NCBI GenBank assembly: GCA_028023455.1
Contig: JAQFVV010000032.1
Span: forward strand, 3,228,001-3,292,000
Source: Epiperipatus broadwayi
Taxonomy: Eukaryota; Onychophora; Udeonychophora; Euonychophora; Peripatidae
Length of the DNA: 64,000 nt
Direction of reading: 5' to 3'
The position numbers and the translations under genes were made by a program. Below, piece after piece: positions 44,788 through 58,455 of this stretch. The notes under the pieces were generated by a model. It searched no databases, was not told the DNA's origin, and saw nothing but the letters and a program-made list of their open reading frames with translations. Position 1 is the stretch's first letter, and the number at the start of each line of letters is the position of its first letter.

Positions 44788-46615
44788 TGAACCGAGTGGG
44801 AGAAAGATCGCTCTGATTATTTAAATATAAAAATATAAATTACAATTATTAAATCTCGATCCACTCCAGCTAAAATTTTAATATGCAGCACACTGGCCTG
44901 ACAAGTGGAGAAGTCAAATACAGAAGGCGAAGATCAACAATGGCACCAATAACCAAACCACAGCTCTAAGAAATATAACATGTGGCAACATTTCTAGGCT
45001 ATAATACTCTTTGGCTGCTAAATTTTAACCCTCCTGCCATCCAAAGCATTATATTTATTTTGAGGTAAACCCTCAGGCACCAGCTAATCATAATCTACAA
45101 TTAGCATGCCTGGACAACAGGTAAACACATTTAGCACTTGTTTTAACATTTTGCTAGCTCTCTTGTTTATTTAAAAGAGTTAAATTATAATAAGCCACTT
45201 AAGGTCTGCTCTTAATTTCAAATCAACTAGTGGTCACATACCTGAAAAGAGAAGTGATCAAAATATAATTAGCAAACAAACAAACACCTTATTTTAAAAT
45301 ACTTTTAATTATAATAAAAGAAAATGATGTAAAATATTTAGCAGAAAGAATATTCTAAAACTGTTAATACTTTTATAAATAGATGATAATAAGAATAATA
45401 TAACTAATTATACATTTCACATGCACACATATTAGAAACTATATGCTGATTATTCAAGGAAAGCATTATACATATTTAACTAAATATATTATGAGAGATT
45501 AAATGTGCATGCACATACTAAAGTTCACTTTATCTAATAATCACAGAAGGCTCTCAAAATTACTTTGGCTATTAATGTTGGACAAAGTCACATCAGTTTA
45601 TGAATGGGAATAAGCAAGTTCATATTTACATAGGATTTTTGCACTTATACTTTGGGAATATGGTTCCTCACTTCATCTCTGTTAAATTGGTTATCAACCA
45701 GTTGGATTTTGGACTTCCTAATGGCTTTTGCTCTTGGCTAACTTCCTTCATTTATTAAGATAGACATTCTTAGCAGCTCAGATTATTACGTGGACATGAT
45801 TTCTAAATGGAGGACTTTTGGTGTTCTGAAGGACTGGGATCAGAGACTGGCTTCATACTTCATTGGTTGCTTAGCACTACATGGTATTAATTAACTCACA
45901 AATCAAATATGTGAAACAAAATCAGAGTCCAAATAATGAATAGATTTTTAGTCCTTTTATATGATTCCATCACATTGTCTCCTTTATCACTCCTAATTAA
46001 TTTGTAAATTTTATTAATTATATTTCCATTGTTTTCTTAATCTAGCTTTTGGATAAGATAACATTCTGTATTACTTCTCATTGTTTTAATTTATTGCAAA
46101 TTATAATTATTATTTCCTCCTTCTGTTTATCGGCCAAGCAATCTCTGAGTGAATTTAAATTTATATGTTTTCCTTTTCTATTTCAACTGAATTTCACTTT
46201 TACACACAGACAACCCTTTTTTTTCTTTTAAAATTCATGACAATAAAGAACTTTAATTTTAACCTTTAATTTAGTTAGATTTTATTCCCTCTTTAATTGC
46301 TTTTTTTTACATTAGTAAAACTTATACTAATAAATAATGTAGTGTTTTGCCCTTTGGCAGTCTGCGCTAAGAAAAAAAAAACTCTTTAAACTTTCTATAT
46401 AAACTCTATTGTTTTAAATTAGATTGCTACTTACTACTTTTAATAATTCTTTTAACAAAATTTACTTCATCATTCTTGATAAATAATTCCATGAGATTTT
46501 TATTTCTTTAAATTTTTGTTTTACAGCTCTTTAATCTACTCATCAATTCTTTTTATTTTAATAATTTTTAATTTTTAAAAATTACGAACATGTATTGCTG
46601 TTTACCAATGGTACA
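44788..46615. repeat. Left 1.83-kb direct repeat (candidate LTR)
   Basis: Begins TGAACCGAGTGGGAGAAAG, includes the GAGGTAAACCCTCAGGCACC segment near 45061, and ends CCAATGGTACA. No open frame of note. Confidence 0.7.
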
Positions 46616-48308
46616 TTACACCACCCTCCATTTAAGAGTAAAATGCATCTTTTTGACCATTTTATCTCTAACAATTTGCTGATACTTTCCACTATAATTA
46701 CTAATTATTATTTGCTTTTATTTAGGTTTCTATTTTTCATCTAATATGTTTTTGGAGCTGCTACAATGTCTGTGATGCTGAGGGTGATCTTTCTTATACT
46801 ATTCTTTATTCAAGGATGTACAATGTTGATTCCAATAATCATGTCCTGCATGACAGTCATGAGAAGCAATATACTTATTTCTGATGTGTACAGGAGTTTT
46901 GACAGGCAGATGCAGGATTTGCCTGATTTAGACTGACTTATAAATTTATATAAAACTTTCTATGCTGTTTTTTTTTACCAAACATTTGGATGAGCCCACA
47001 ACTTGCTCCAATGTGACTGCATCCTAGAAAGCAGAAAAAAATGTCACTGTGAATGGCAGGATTCCTCAACTGACCTATTTGACTTACGCTGTTGGGAATA
47101 CTTATGAGAGGTGGGGATTCTCCCCCCACTCAAAAAAATGATTTGTGGCATACTCTATTTGTTCCTAGTTTGCATATTTTCAATAAGAATTGAGACTATT
47201 TCACCCAGTGAAGTTTGGATGAGCCCAGGAATTTCTCTGCTGGAACCTCATTCTGCAAACTGACTTGTGACTTCTGCATATATTTTAGAATATGAAATTG
47301 GGACCATTTTTCCCAGCGAATTTGGATGGGCCAGGAATTTCTCTTCTGGATTCTCACCCTGAGAATTGTTCCCCCTGTTAGTCCATTACAAGTACTACTT
47401 TCACACAGTACTGCCTACAATTATTATACTTTCCTTAACATGCACTTTCTCACTCCACCCCCTTTCTTCCCACTCCAATCCATCCAACAATCCACACTTA
47501 TAATAATGACTATTTTTACTACTCTTTAGAGTTTTACTTACTATTATATTCCATTTATTTTATTTATTTGTATTTATTCATATTAATCTTTATGAAAATT
47601 ATTTTAAACCATTTATTTAACTTGCTTTTATTAATCTGCGCATATATATATGTTAATTCTAATGTTTTCACGGATAAAAGATGTCATATTATTATTACTA
47701 TTTATGGATATTCCGGGCTATTATTTATTCAAACCTCCTAAGAATGCATATATATATATAATCTTTTATTTGATTTATTCCTTTATTCTCATTTAAATTA
47801 TTAGTCTATTTACTACATATCTAAATTTTAAAACAATCTTTATCTTACTTCTTCTTTTATTACTTTCTTCAAAATATTTCATTTTATTTATCAACTTTAT
47901 CTCCTCTTTCTTAGTCCAATTGCTAATTTATTTTTTTATCACTTACAGATCTATCTCGATATTGTAGCCTTATTATTGTTTATCCAGCAGCTCCTTTTGA
48001 TTCTCCCTGCATGATTTTCTTCTTTACACTCAGCCTCCAACCACCTTAGTCCTTTCTGTTTTCACCTTGTCCTCAATACCCCAATCTGCCTAGGAATATC
48101 TATCTCTTTAAGTTTTTTTTTTTTCATTTAGACCTATTATAATTTGTTTGCTTTTAGTCCCTTCTCTCTCTACACAGTATACCACTTTCATAATTACAAT
48201 TACACAATTTAACTTTCTTCCAATTTTATTTTCAAAAATTTTTTTTTTCTTTTTACTTTAATTGCATTATAATTACTATGGTTCTGCACCCATGTTGGAA
48301 AAGCCAAT
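46616..48308. other. Interior of the 44.8-50.1 kb element, non-coding
   Basis: It contains two or three imperfect units of about 125-230 bp marked by TTTGGATGAGCCCA or TTTGGATGGGCCAGG (about 46985, 47213 and 47320), with AATTTCTCTKCTGGA following in the last two. The right half is pyrimidine-rich. No protein similarity seen. Confidence 0.6.
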
Positions 48309-50146
48309 TGAACCGGGTAGAAGAAAGCTCACTCTGATTATTTAAATATAAATTATTATTGAATCTCGATCCATTCCAGCTACATTTTTAATATGCAGCA
48401 CACTGGCCCAACAAGCACAAAAGTCAAATACAGAAGGTGAAGATCACCAGCGGTACATATAATCAAACCACAGCTATAAGAAATATAACCTCCAGCCACA
48501 TTTCCAGGCTATAGAACTTCTCAGCTGTTAAAATTTCAACCCTTCTGCCATCCAAAGCATTTTATTTATTTTGAGGTAAACCCTCAGGCACCAGCTAATC
48601 ATAATCTATAATTAGCATACCTGGATGATAGGTAAATGCATTTTGCCCTTGTTTTAACCCTTTGCTAGCTCTCTTGTTTATTTATAAGAAGGTAAATTAT
48701 AATAAGCCACTTAAGGCCTGATCTTAATTATGGATCAACTAGTGATGGTATACCCAGTAAGAAAGTGATCAAAATATAATGAGCAAATAAACACCTTATT
48801 TTAAAATACTTTATTTAATAATAAAAGAAAATGATGTAAAATATTTAGCAGAAAGAATATTCTAAAACTGTTAGCATACTTTTATAAATACATGATAATA
48901 AGAATAATATAAATAATTATACATTTCATACACACACATACTAGAAACTATCTACTGATTATTCAAAGAAAGCTTTATACATATTTAACTAAATATTTTA
49001 TGAGAGATTAAATGTACATACTTAAGTTCACTTTATATGATAATTACAAAAGGCACTCAAAATTTCTGCAGTTATTAACGTTCAACAAAATGAACATCAG
49101 TTTATAAATGGGAATAAACAAGTTCATATTTATAGGAATTTTGCACTTATATTTTAGAAATATGGCTCCTCATGTCATCTCTGTTAAATTGGTTACCAAC
49201 CGGTTGAATTTGGGACTTCCTAATGGAATTGTTCTTGGCTAACTTCATTCATTTATTGAGATAGACATCCTTAGCAGCTCAGATTATTATGTGGGCATGA
49301 CTTCTATATGGCTTCTGGTGTTCTGAAGGACCAGGATCAGAGAATCTCCTCATACTTTGTTGGCTGCTTAGCACTGCATAGTATTAATTAACTCACAAAT
49401 CAAATATGTGAAATAAAATCAGAACTCAGAGACTAAATGATGAATAGATTTTTAGTTCTTTTATATGATTTCCTCTCATTGTCTCCTTTATCACTCCAAA
49501 TTAATTTGTAAATTTTATTAATTATATTTCCATTGTTTTCTTAATCTGCATACCTGCTTAGATTAATCTAGCTTTTGGATAAGATATCATTCTGTATTAT
49601 TTCCCATTGTTTCCATTTATTGCAAATTATAATTATTATTTCCTAGGTGTTTATCGGCTGAGCAATCTCTTAATGAATTTAAATTTATATGCTTTTCTTT
49701 TATATTTCAACCAAATTTCACTTTTACACACACATATCTTTTTCTCTTATTTTTTCTTTTAAAATTCATTTCAAGGAAGAACTTTAATTTTAACATTTTA
49801 TTTAGTTAGATTTCATTCCCCCTCTTTAATTGCTTCTTTTTTAACACTAGTAAAATTTATACTAACAAATGATATAGTGTTTTTCCCTTTGGCGATCTGC
49901 ACTAATAAAATGAAACTCTAAACTTTCTAAATAAACTTATGTTTTTTACATTCTTTTAAATTAGACTGCTATTTACTACTTTTAATAAAATTTACTTCCA
50001 TCATTTTCGATAAATAATTCTGCAAGGTTTTTATTTCTTTATATTTTTGTGTTACAGCACTTTAATCTACTTATCGATTCTTTTTATTTTAATAATTTTT
50101 AATTTTTAAAAATTATGAACATGTAATGCTGTTCACTAGTAGTACA
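48309..50146. repeat. Right 1.83-kb direct repeat (candidate LTR)
   Basis: Begins TGAACCGGGTAGAAGAAAG, carries the same GAGGTAAACCCTCAGGCACC segment near 48571, and ends CTAGTAGTACA. Confidence 0.7.
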
Positions 50147-52310
<2,164 letters not shown>

Positions 52311-54750
52311 TTCAATGTATAATTATCAATCTTATCTACTTTTCAATGTTATGGTAACTATCGATAATGATAATAACAATAAGCAATACAATATAATCTT
52401 TCATTTTCATGTGGCATCTTAAATAGACTGTAGTATAATCTAATAATCTGAGAATATGTGGCAATGAATAACATTATAATTTTATGTATTAATTTATATA
52501 ATTAGTTATGACCATAATGATAATAATAATGTAAAATTAAATTTCTCAAATAAATTATATTATAAAACACTGCAATTTCTTAAGTAAATAATTATATTCG
52601 TACTGTGTAAATATATATATATATATTGGTTTAATATCTGATGATTATGTATTTGCAATGTGAATAATCAATATAACACAAAGTTTTATAAAACAAGTTT
52701 AACAAATTTTATTATAGACTTTTAACAAAATACTATATACAATATTTACAGTTACATCTTAGATAAATTACATCATTTCTCATTAAAAAAAAAATCAACA
52801 AGTAAACAAGCCTTTACTCAGACTTATAACTTTGCATATTTCTTTACAATACTATTACTACTACTACTACTACTACTAATTATGTATACAATTATAGTTG
52901 AATATAATATTTATTAAGTGACTTATTAAAAATATGTTTTCCATAGCATACACAAAAATATGAAATTATAAATTACTGAAATAACATTTATTTTCAATAC
53001 ATGTTCATAGACTTTGTAATAAATTAAACAAACTTCTACTATGATAGTGCTGATATTATTCAAAAATATTTATTTTGGTTCGTTAAATAAATAAATGGAC
53101 TTAAATAAAATAATATGATTAACATACTTTTATGTACCTTGCTTGGCATTACTCCAATAAAAAATCTCTATGCATGTGTTTTATGTGTGTTCTAAACATA
53201 AAAATAATATTCACAAAATATAAGTACTCATTCTATTTTACGTTGTTTCTTCTGGTTGTTTTATTTTTTAAAAATATGCATTGCCATGTATAATAAAATA
53301 TTCAAAAATTATTCAAAAAATCTCGTGAATAATCTTATTATCTCTTTTATATATATATTTTTTAAAACATAGTTTAATAAAATATGAAAAATACCTATGA
53401 TTCTTTATCCTTATAGTTTGCATTTACTTCAAATCTCATTTGATATGATCTCAACATAAATCAAAGTAAGAAAAACCTATTTTATCCTCTTTCAAAAATA
53501 AAGATTCTACAATTCCCAAAATTATTTATTATTCTCCTTCATAAATTCAATTCTATACGATGCAATAACTTTTGAAATTATGATAGCGATACAATGCATA
53601 GGCATGAAGAACTAACTAGAGTATTGACTCAACTGTATAAAAATATATGGGCTAATCAACATGGCAACAGTGCATATGAAGGGCATGACTTCTTTGTCTA
53701 ATGACCTCCACTATAAAATGATGTCCAAGCTATTTATTCAGCTCCTTTGAACATTTTAAAATATATAATGCTAAAAAAGACACTGCCCATGGAAAATATA
53801 TAAGTCACAGGGCTATATTAATAACTTTGTACCTGCATAAACTACTAAGATATTATAAATTATTTTCTATTCCCCATAAATCCTACTATATAAGCATCCC
53901 ATTGGTTTTTTTTAATAATCCCAAGGTCACTACCACATAAAATTTTATAATAGATTTATCAATCTACATCGCAAAGTTATCAAACATTATTCTAAAACAA
54001 TAAACAAGATTGACATATGACTTCGGTAATCTACAACTACTATAACAAGAAATGCTTATTTTACTTTCAAAATTCAGCAATAAAGATACAAATGATTTTG
54101 TATTAATGTATTAAATCAATACTTTAAAACATTTTTTTTTTTTAAAAAAAATAGGGTTCCTCCACTAAAGAATCATATAAATTATATGTATTATTAAGTC
54201 ATATTACATTGGTAATATAAAAGAAAAGTATACATATCTTTTTTTTAAAAAAATCTAGCTCATATTTTTAGAAAAATAATAATAAGTTCTATGTGTATTC
54301 AATGCACACACACATACTCATACGTTCATATGATAAGGTAATACTATAAAATATTCCAAGCAATCTAAAAAAAATATACATCATGTAAAAATTAATATAT
54401 ATTACAAAGTTTACCCATAGTCACAAATTGCTGGTTGGTCACTCTTAGACATTTTCTGGTCCACATTTCATAAAAGAAACATATTAAATAATAATAGCAT
54501 TTACTGAGCAAGAACTATCATAATTAGAAAAATATTTATAAAAACTTTACAAAGAATTAAATATTCCTTACAATAAAAATTATGTTAGATTAATAGATTT
54601 TTTATGTGTAATTTTCCTGCCTAACAATAATATGAAAAAAACAACAACTTAATACTATTATTAGTAAGCAAAAAGACAATTAAGATTATATTTATGAAAT
54701 ACTCCAATTCACTATAAAGTAAATTAAAAAAAAAAGTTCTTTTCTTTCTC
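52311..54750. other. AT-rich DNA with short microsatellites
   Basis: Holds a (CTA)n run at 52853-52875, a TA run near 52612-52626, and two T-run/A-run junctions (about 54131-54151 and 54238-54252). If the frame at 54752-54893 is a terminal exon, this stretch would be its 3' UTR and downstream DNA. AATAAA on the minus strand at about 52710 is one of many candidate poly-A signals. Confidence 0.4.
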
Positions 54751-54751
54751 C

Positions 54752-54893
54752 TAATATTTCTTCATTAGAAGTCCTTCATATAAGTTTTTCTTTTTTCTCC
54801 CAAAATGTTTGTTAAAACAACTACTGTCCAATGCTTTAGAACAAAAATTTTTCTCGTCCTTGGCACAGTTGCTAAGACAACACTCCTGTTTAA
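54752..54893 (-). CDS. Hypothetical cysteine-rich terminal exon
   Basis: Unrecognised. The minus strand holds an uninterrupted frame that enters after a CAG acceptor-like site (TTTTCAAGTGTTAAACAG, cut before GAG at about 54885) and ends at TAG 54752. It reads ECCLSNCAKDEKNFC, then SKALDSSCFNKHFGRKKK and NLYEGLLMKKY. It has five or six cysteines in about 30 residues, a basic GRKKK cluster that could be a processing and amidation site, and clearly higher GC than its surroundings. The CC-x3-C-x7-C spacing is near, but not equal to, the insulin A-chain (CC-x3-C-x8-C), and the helix residues do not fit well. A chance frame or an old element remnant is possible. No upstream exon was identified; an open stretch at 55200-55096 (minus) is too uncertain. 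Confidence 0.3.
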
Positions 54894-57021
54894 CACTTGA
54901 AAACACAAAAAAACTTTTTTTTCCACAGTGTGAAAACTCATAAATGAAGAAAAAAAAAATGAAAATAAAAAATGAAGTTAAGTCAACTTGTATTCAAAAT
55001 TATTTTGAAGAATAATTATTAATCCTTTAATGAAAGTTCATAAAATTATAGTCAATTGTCTATAGCTTTCAGAAAAAATAATTATTAAATGTGATATCAC
55101 GTTGGAAAGTTATAAAATAATTCTCCAGAGTTTCCCATTCACTAGGGTCCTACATGGGTCTTTTGATGCATCAGTTATCACTGTATGGATTCCTGCATAC
55201 TTGTACAGAAAATACGCAACTATATTTCATTAAAATTAGCATTTTATAGTAATTCAATAAAGACATTATAAAGTTATTTTGTCAGGATAATATTATTTTA
55301 ATTACCCATTGTTTTCCTTTTTTGATGAATAATTCTAAAAATCACTTTTTGAAAATATTAAAATGATTTATGGTCTTCTTTTTTTTTTTAATGACGACTT
55401 GTCATATAAACTATATTTGTAGTACTATCGGTTTTATATCTTTATCACTTTAAAGAAAAGTTTATAATAAGCTTTTTTTTAAAAATATTTCTTTCAAAAT
55501 ATTTAGTGCAACTCTTTTTTTAAAAATATATTTTTTTCAAAAATATTAAAAGTTAAAGTTTTTACCGTATAGGTTTTGCTTTTGAAATACAGTTATCTTT
55601 TCTTATGATATAATGCATTCACACTAAATTTTCAAAGAACTTTTCTGTCTAATTTCCTCGACAATGTCCAAAATATTAAAACAAATAATGACATATTTTT
55701 TTCCGATATTTTCAAAATTATATTTTCATTTGGTATTTGTAGCTTCATCCTTGATTTTCCTGAATATATACTTATTTCTGGTATTAATTCCATAGCTACT
55801 GTGAAGCTGGTTCAAGCTTTAATAGATATAGTTGATCCGGAATTTTGTTGCTTTAACAATGCATGATTTTAGCTTAATAAATTTATAATCTTCTCAATCT
55901 TCTCTTTTAAAATAATAATTTCAAGTAGTAAATTAGATACTACTTTGATATTAAAAAAATCATTAAGAGAGTTACTTAGTTATTAAGCGCCTATTTAATT
56001 TATTAACAGCACAGAATTAAGTTATTAAGCACATATTTATCACCCAGAAAAAATGACAACTACTTTTATACCAAAATAAATTGATGATTTGATTGGCTAT
56101 TTAGATTTTTAACTGGTGATCTAATTTACATATTAGTCAAGATTACACAATTAAATTTCAAAAAATAAAAATCATGACTCATTTTTATTACATTAAATAC
56201 TATATTATTTAATTCTAAATTAATTTTATACTTTTATTTAAACAAACTAAACATTTTAAAAGAACATTTTAAAAATAATACTTTATTAATTTATCCAATA
56301 TTTATTTGTAATGTATCTATTTTTAAAAATCTAACTTTATTAATTAATTACACATTTGTTTTAAAAGCACCCAAATATTCTGAAATTACTTTTATCTTGT
56401 GACAAACAAATGTTTCAATTTTTAGAATAATTCTAAAGTAATTTTGAAACTATCTTTATAAAACTTGTAAACACAAAAGTAAAACCAGACAGAATGTAAC
56501 AATTTTTTTTATAATTATTGTCTGATAACAGAAATAGATATTTAATTACAAGAATATTATATTAAACAAATAGTAATATAATAATAGAATTTGGAATAAT
56601 AATTTTGATACTATTTAAGATGTAACAAATTGAACACATTTGTCCATTACAAAATATTAAATTTAAATAAATAATTTATAACACAAATATTAAATATAAT
56701 TTTTATTTTAAAATACATTAGTTTATCTAATTTTAAGTCATTATTTTGAAATTAGCTTTTAACACATGTTTAAGAAGACTTTTAATATATTATTTGACTA
56801 TGGCCAGTTTTTCCAACCATACAAAATTATAATATTAAGTTTTACTTTGTTATTTTAACATATTAATATAGTTTTTATGTATTTACTACTCTCACTTTTA
56901 TTTTAACAAAGCATTTTAAAACATTACCAACATTACACAGTAGTTACACCATTCAAAAGGTATCCTCAATTAAAATTTTTTTAAAAATTGACTCAGTGAA
57001 TTTATTTGAACCTAATCAAAA
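54894..57021. other. AT-rich DNA with one GC-richer patch
   Basis: Only 55110-55205 stands out by composition; its minus-strand frame (about 33 codons, AYFLYKYAGIHTVITDASKD and on) ends at TAA 55096-55098 and was not recognised. The rest is AT-rich. Confidence 0.45.
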
Positions 57022-57435
57022 GGGTACACCAGGGGTCCCCAACCCTATGCCTGCAGGCACCATGGTGCCCGCAGACCATTTTACATGTGCCCATTGCTAT
57101 CCGAACACAATAAAAAAGTATTTATCTGATACAAATAAATTTAATTTTTAAAATTTCTTATAAACTATTGTATTATATTGTAATCAAATTGTAGGGAATA
57201 CTATATTTTTACAGCGTAAAAATATAAATGTTAATTATATGTTAAAATTTTATTTTTGAAATAAATATTTTTTTGTACATTATGTGTATTATTAATAATA
57301 TCCAACTATAAATTTACATTGAAAAAATAAATGGTGCTCGCCACCTGGTTGATAAAATAAATAGTGCCTGCCACCTGGCCGGTATTATAAAATGTGCTCT
57401 TAAGTGCAAAAAGGTTGGGGACCCCTGGGGTACAC
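57022..57435. mobile_element. hAT miniature (non-autonomous) transposon with 8-bp TSDs
   Basis: The element is 57030-57427 (398 bp). Its terminal inverted repeats are perfect over 15 bp: CAGGGGTCCCCAACC at 57030-57044 and its complement at 57413-57427. The 8-bp duplication GGGTACAC is exact at 57022-57029 and 57428-57435. CAGGGG termini with 8-bp TSDs define a hAT element. Subterminal regions repeat GTGCCYGCMGRCC and GTGCYYGCCACCTGG motifs, probably transposase binding sites. The AT-rich interior has no coding potential. Perfect ends and TSDs indicate a relatively young insertion. Its termini differ from the element at 1-1613, so another hAT source mobilised it. Confidence 0.96.
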
Positions 57436-57585
57436 TATATATATAATTGCTTTGTTGAAATAAAGACAAAAAAGCTCAAGTAAAAAAAAAAATGTTCTAT
57501 AGGCAATGTGATTTAAATTATATATAGTATTATAATTTGAATATCATGACTTACATGTGTAATTTGTTTTGACAAGAGATTATTA

Positions 57586-57731
57586 CATTACTTATTATTA
57601 TTTTTTTATTTTCATATGTCAAAGCATCAGCCAGGATGCAAACCCGCGGCAACCGTCTGCAAGCAACTGCTTGCTTGCAAAGTGGCTGCGCTGACCTCTC
57701 GGCTATCGACACTTGACCATTACTTATTATT
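57586..57731 (-). mobile_element. tRNA-derived SINE with exact 14-bp TSDs
   Basis: The body is 57600-57717, minus strand: GGTCAAGTGTCGATAGCCGA head, A box ATAGCCGAGAGGTCAGCG, a long variable-arm-like hairpin (CAAGCAAGCAGTTGCTTGC), the GGTTTGCATCC B box, and CTTTGACATATGAAAATAAA tail. CATTACTTATTATT is duplicated exactly at 57586-57599 and 57718-57731. The long variable arm points to a tRNA-Ser or tRNA-Leu ancestor. Confidence 0.93.
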
Positions 57732-58019
57732 TTATCCATAATTTAAATATAATCGCTTATATGTTTTATTGATCTCTAAAGTTGCCTATGCCATTACTAT
57801 TAAAGGCTATAAGATATCTAAATAGTAAGTGTAAATGATTATATAGTTTGAAATATTTGATAAGAATTACTCCTTTTGTTTATCAATATAGGTATGTTAA
57901 AGACTGTATAGATATTTATATCCTTAATTTCTTTTGCAGCAATAAGACAGACTATAAATAATATTATTGTTTAGTAAAGGAAAGCTTCTAGCAATGTGCA
58001 GGCATAGTCTTTGTTAGTT

Positions 58020-58290
58020 TAAATAAGCATCTTATGCAATAAAAATTTATTTTCAAGTGAATTACTTCAATTCAAAAATGTTCTGGATCTTCTAATTTAT
58101 ATTCATGAAAATGATTTGACCTTTTCGAATCCAAATTTGAGCATATCATTAAGAATATAATTAACTCTTCCTATAAGTGTTGCTAGTGAGGAGAGAGAGA
58201 GATCATTTTTGAAATTAAAAATTATAAAAAGATTTGTCAGTGATAACTAAGTGTTGATCATATATCTAAATTTAGTGCTGTAAAAGTTCG
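58020..58290 (+). pseudogene. hAT transposase C-terminal dimerisation domain, decayed
   Basis: Plus-strand reading gives an NLSISLRI-like stretch, then LPISVASEERERSFLKLKII and KRFVSDN. This matches the hAT dimerisation motif LP(V/I)S.AS.ERSFSKLK.IK. A two-residue insertion (ER) sits inside ERSF, and stops lie upstream and downstream. Only the last 80 or so codons remain. The type resembles zinc finger MYM-type protein 1-like transposases, different from the protein at 1-1345. Confidence 0.75.
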
Positions 58291-58455
58291 GAAAGTAAAT
58301 TTGTAATTACGTAATAGTAATTTTTTTCATTGTTATCTTTAATAAAACATTAATATGTATATAAAATCATATAGAATTCCTTTTATTTGGGGTGGGTGGG
58401 GTGGCACCAAAGATTGTTTTACATAAGGGCGCTGATAACCCTTTCTATGACTCCG
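58020..58455 (+). mobile_element. 3' remnant of a second hAT transposon
   Basis: A transposase C-terminus is followed by a GC-rich GGGGTGGGTGGGGTGGCACC segment (about 58390) and TAAGGGCGCTG, which resembles the subterminal part of ZMYM-type hAT elements. The exact end and TSD could not be fixed; a TA run starts at 58458. Confidence 0.5.

Larger units (their letters stand above)
44788..50146. mobile_element. Large element with 1.83-kb terminal direct repeats, probably a non-autonomous LTR element
   Basis: Two long direct repeats (44788-46615 and 48309-50146) match over their whole length at roughly 85-90%. The match starts at TGAACCG and stops exactly after GTACA in both, so the repeats have TG...CA ends as LTRs do. 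TA-rich DNA (ATAT) flanks both outer ends, compatible with a 4-bp TSD. The 1.69-kb interior has no recognisable protein. A convincing primer binding site was not seen. The alternative is a partial tandem array of a 3.5-kb unit. Orientation is unknown. Confidence 0.6.

Noticed and set aside
54752-54893. Insulin-like A chain
   Set aside because: ECC-x3-C resembles it, but the last spacing is seven instead of eight residues, helix-forming Leu/Tyr residues are missing and no B chain was found. Kept only as a hypothetical cysteine-rich exon.
55096-55205. Second exon upstream of the cysteine-rich frame
   Set aside because: The open stretch ends in a stop before the other frame begins, has no matching donor, and its translation was not recognised.
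57600-57717. tRNA-Ser or tRNA-Leu gene
   Set aside because: Acceptor stem is lost, an A-rich tail and 14-bp TSDs are present: a SINE insertion.
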